This document shows, one piece after another, positions 62,204-64,000 of a DNA stretch of 64,000 nucleotides. The notes under the pieces are model-generated. The model worked only from the letters and a program-made list of their open reading frames with translations, was not told the DNA's origin and did no database searches. The DNA is taken from assembly GCA_008692225.1 (NCBI GenBank), contig VICG01000007.1, positions 1,832,501-1,896,500 on the forward strand, read 5' to 3'. The DNA comes from Monilinia fructicola (Eukaryota; Ascomycota; Leotiomycetes; Helotiales; Sclerotiniaceae). The position numbers and the translations under genes are program-made. Within the stretch, counting starts at the first letter, position 1. Every line of letters begins with the position of its first letter.

Positions 62204-63919
62204 ATGTGTTTCAAGACGTTCTATGGCTTCACCTGTGGCCATACCAGTGCCTGCTTCCTGGTCAAGTGCCCTCTAACGCTCCAAAACGATGTCTTCCCCC
62301 CTTGTTCGATCCCTGGTACGCACCAGATCTTCGCCAACCAATTCTGCCATGGATGTATGCGTTGTGTTTGGAACAAAGAGGTAATCATCGAAGAGGAGGC
62401 CCATAGGGGCAGACATGAGCGAGATGAGTGTCATTGTGAGATCATCTTTGATAGGGATGAGCGGGAACGCCGAGTGAGAGAAAGAGAGTTGTTGGCGATA
62501 GAGAGCAGCTTGAGTGCGAGTGGTAATGCACAAGGTAGACAGAGAGGGCGGGGGAGAGTTCATGGGGCTGCTGGTAGATCTGCTGGTGTGAATGGCGCAG
62601 GTACAACAGATAAGGGCGCAGATAAGGATGGGGGAGAGGGACGTCAGGGGGAGAGTAGGCAAATCGAGGAAGGTGCTGGCGATAACAGCATGATGCGAGG
62701 ATGGAACGGAGGATTCATGATGAGTCCTGCCCCATCAGGATATCCCAGCCCTCGTCCTAATGACCCTGCCTCCTTCCACCCGTACTTCGAATACGCCAAC
62801 AACAAATACATGGGAGCTGGCCAATTGGACAATAATGGACACGGAAACCCACTCGGCATGAATCCCGTGACAGGCGTCATTCCTGGCATACCTATATCAA
62901 GCCCACCCCCCGTTACAAGCACATCGGAGTGGCACGAAGGCATGATGGTCATCCCTCGCTCGCCCCAAATGAACTCATTTGGTGCATACCCCATGGCCGT
63001 TCTCCAGAATTCATTCCAAATGCCAGTATTTCCACTTCCACCTGCAGGAATCTACAGCCCGCAGAAATGCTAGCATGGCCCCCCCTACTTGCACCTACCT
63101 CTACCAAGGCAACTACTACACCTGGACCCCCAATCCAGAGCTCAATGCAGCTGCCATGGACCATCCAGGAGCTGCCAGTCAGCAGAAAGCTCAAAATCCT
63201 ACACCAACAGGCTTCACGGATCAATTTAGCTATCAAAATCAACACCAGATCAATCACGACGCTCAGCGCAATGCCCATAACTATGTAGGATACTACACAT
63301 ATGGACCCGTGGATCAGCTCAATACCAATGGACCAGCCCACGCCAGCCCCAGCCCCCATCCCCACCCCCAAGCCGCAGTCCCCATGGCCAACCACCAAAC
63401 CACTGGGTCTTCCATGCTGACACCGAACCTGCCCGCAATCTCTGGCCCCGCTGCAGGCACAGGAACGACCTTGCGCCACTCCGACTACTCCTTGCCACCA
63501 CTTCCACCAGCAGTCCTTGTTTCAAAGCACCTACAACTGCATCGGCGGCTCCAAATCATTTCATCGGTTCTGCTGCTGTTGTCGAACATGATGCGCGCAA
63601 TGCTCAACAAAACATCGTTCAAGGCTCAGCAACCAAGGAATCAATTGGTCAAATCAACATGCAAGCACCAACTGTTATCACTACAAATATGGCTCCAAAG
63701 GACTTCTACACTACGCAAGCAACAAATCAAGGTCGGGCTCCAATGCGCTATGATGCGACAGGACAAGCAACTACTCAAGGACAGTGTCGAATCGAGTCTG
63801 AGGATACGCCTGTAACTATCAACCTTTCCATTTTACACACGCCAGGGTCATCAGTAGCATTCCACGACCAAAATCAACAATTTAAACAAGGAACCAAGCA
63901 CAAACATAGCAAACTCCAA
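62204..63919 (+). CDS. Partial gene: Cys-rich head plus disordered protein (two frame breaks)
   Basis: Starts at ATG 62204 and runs to an intron donor (CTCCAA then GTAAGT, 63920), so the 3' part lies beyond the window. Residues 1-85 hold a Cys/His pattern: MCF, TCGHTSACF, KCP, PPCS, FCHGCMRCVW and CHCEI. This resembles fungal zinc-binding heads but is not a standard RING or zf-C2H2. Residues 86-130 are Arg/Glu-rich and helical. The rest is Gly/Ser/Pro/Asn/Gln-rich and disordered. Two 1-base breaks occur. At 63065-63067 (AAA) the frame stops just after IYSPQK, whereas one A fewer continues as NASMAPPTCTYLYQGNYY. Near 63490-63497 a base is missing, after which the frame TTSTSSPCFKAPTTAS runs open to the donor. 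Function unknown; I did not recognise the family. Confidence 0.7.
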
Positions 63920-64000
63920 GTAAGTTTTTATCAAAAATATGTTTTGAACAGATCATTTGTATCGTGTATTGCTGAGAAGTATGCTAACTCAGCCATCCAC
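63920..64000 (+). other. Intron at the window edge
   Basis: Starts GTAAGTTTTTATC directly after an in-frame CAA codon. It is still running at the end of the window; ACTCAGCC near 63987-63994 could be an acceptor. Confidence 0.5.

Overview
This window looks like nuclear DNA from a filamentous ascomycete, most likely a leotiomycete (Helotiales/Sclerotiniaceae type). The genes have few, short introns (47 to about 220 bases) with GT..AG ends and CTAAC-like branch sites. The protein families are typical of Pezizomycotina. Blocks of extreme AT content separate the gene islands, as expected of repeats attacked by RIP (repeat-induced point mutation). No bacterial, viral, CRISPR, tRNA or rRNA feature was found.

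Layout. 0.3-2.5 kb: two minus-strand genes carrying three copies of one unrecognised domain. 6.8-7.9 kb: a lysine/glutamate-rich membrane protein. 9.2-12.6 kb (minus strand): a mitochondrial coiled-coil protein, a short acidic tail ORF, an 8-base minisatellite and a DUF1772-type membrane protein. 13-17 kb: AT-rich blocks and a 1.28-kb element with terminal inverted repeats and AACGTTTT arrays. 19.1-19.9 kb: a four-exon metallothionein-like Cys-rich gene. 21.7-23.7 kb: a GT15 mannosyltransferase. 24.5-27.8 kb: a KIN1/KIN2 polarity kinase. 28-31.4 kb: simple repeats. 31.5-33.7 kb: a GPATCH1-type splicing factor. 36.5-39.3 kb: a CRT10-like protein. 39.3-46.5 kb: a gene desert with a probable dead LTR retrotransposon. 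46.5-53.3 kb: a GCK/Ste20 kinase of the Nak1/POD-6 type, in frame with a very long disordered N-terminal part. 54.1-55.0 kb: a small possibly zinc-binding protein. 55-62 kb: no genes, but eroded tandem repeats. 62.2 kb to the edge: a Cys-rich-headed disordered protein cut by the window end.

The genes do not form a pathway cluster. Two kinases (KIN1-type and Nak1-type) and a GT15 enzyme all concern polarised growth and the cell wall, but they are 2 to 20 kb apart and look like ordinary neighbours.

The most striking signal is nine places in six otherwise good genes where one base too many or too few breaks a conserved reading frame, mostly at short homopolymers. This points to uncorrected sequence errors, or less likely to real gene decay. 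It should be settled before any protein here is taken at face value.
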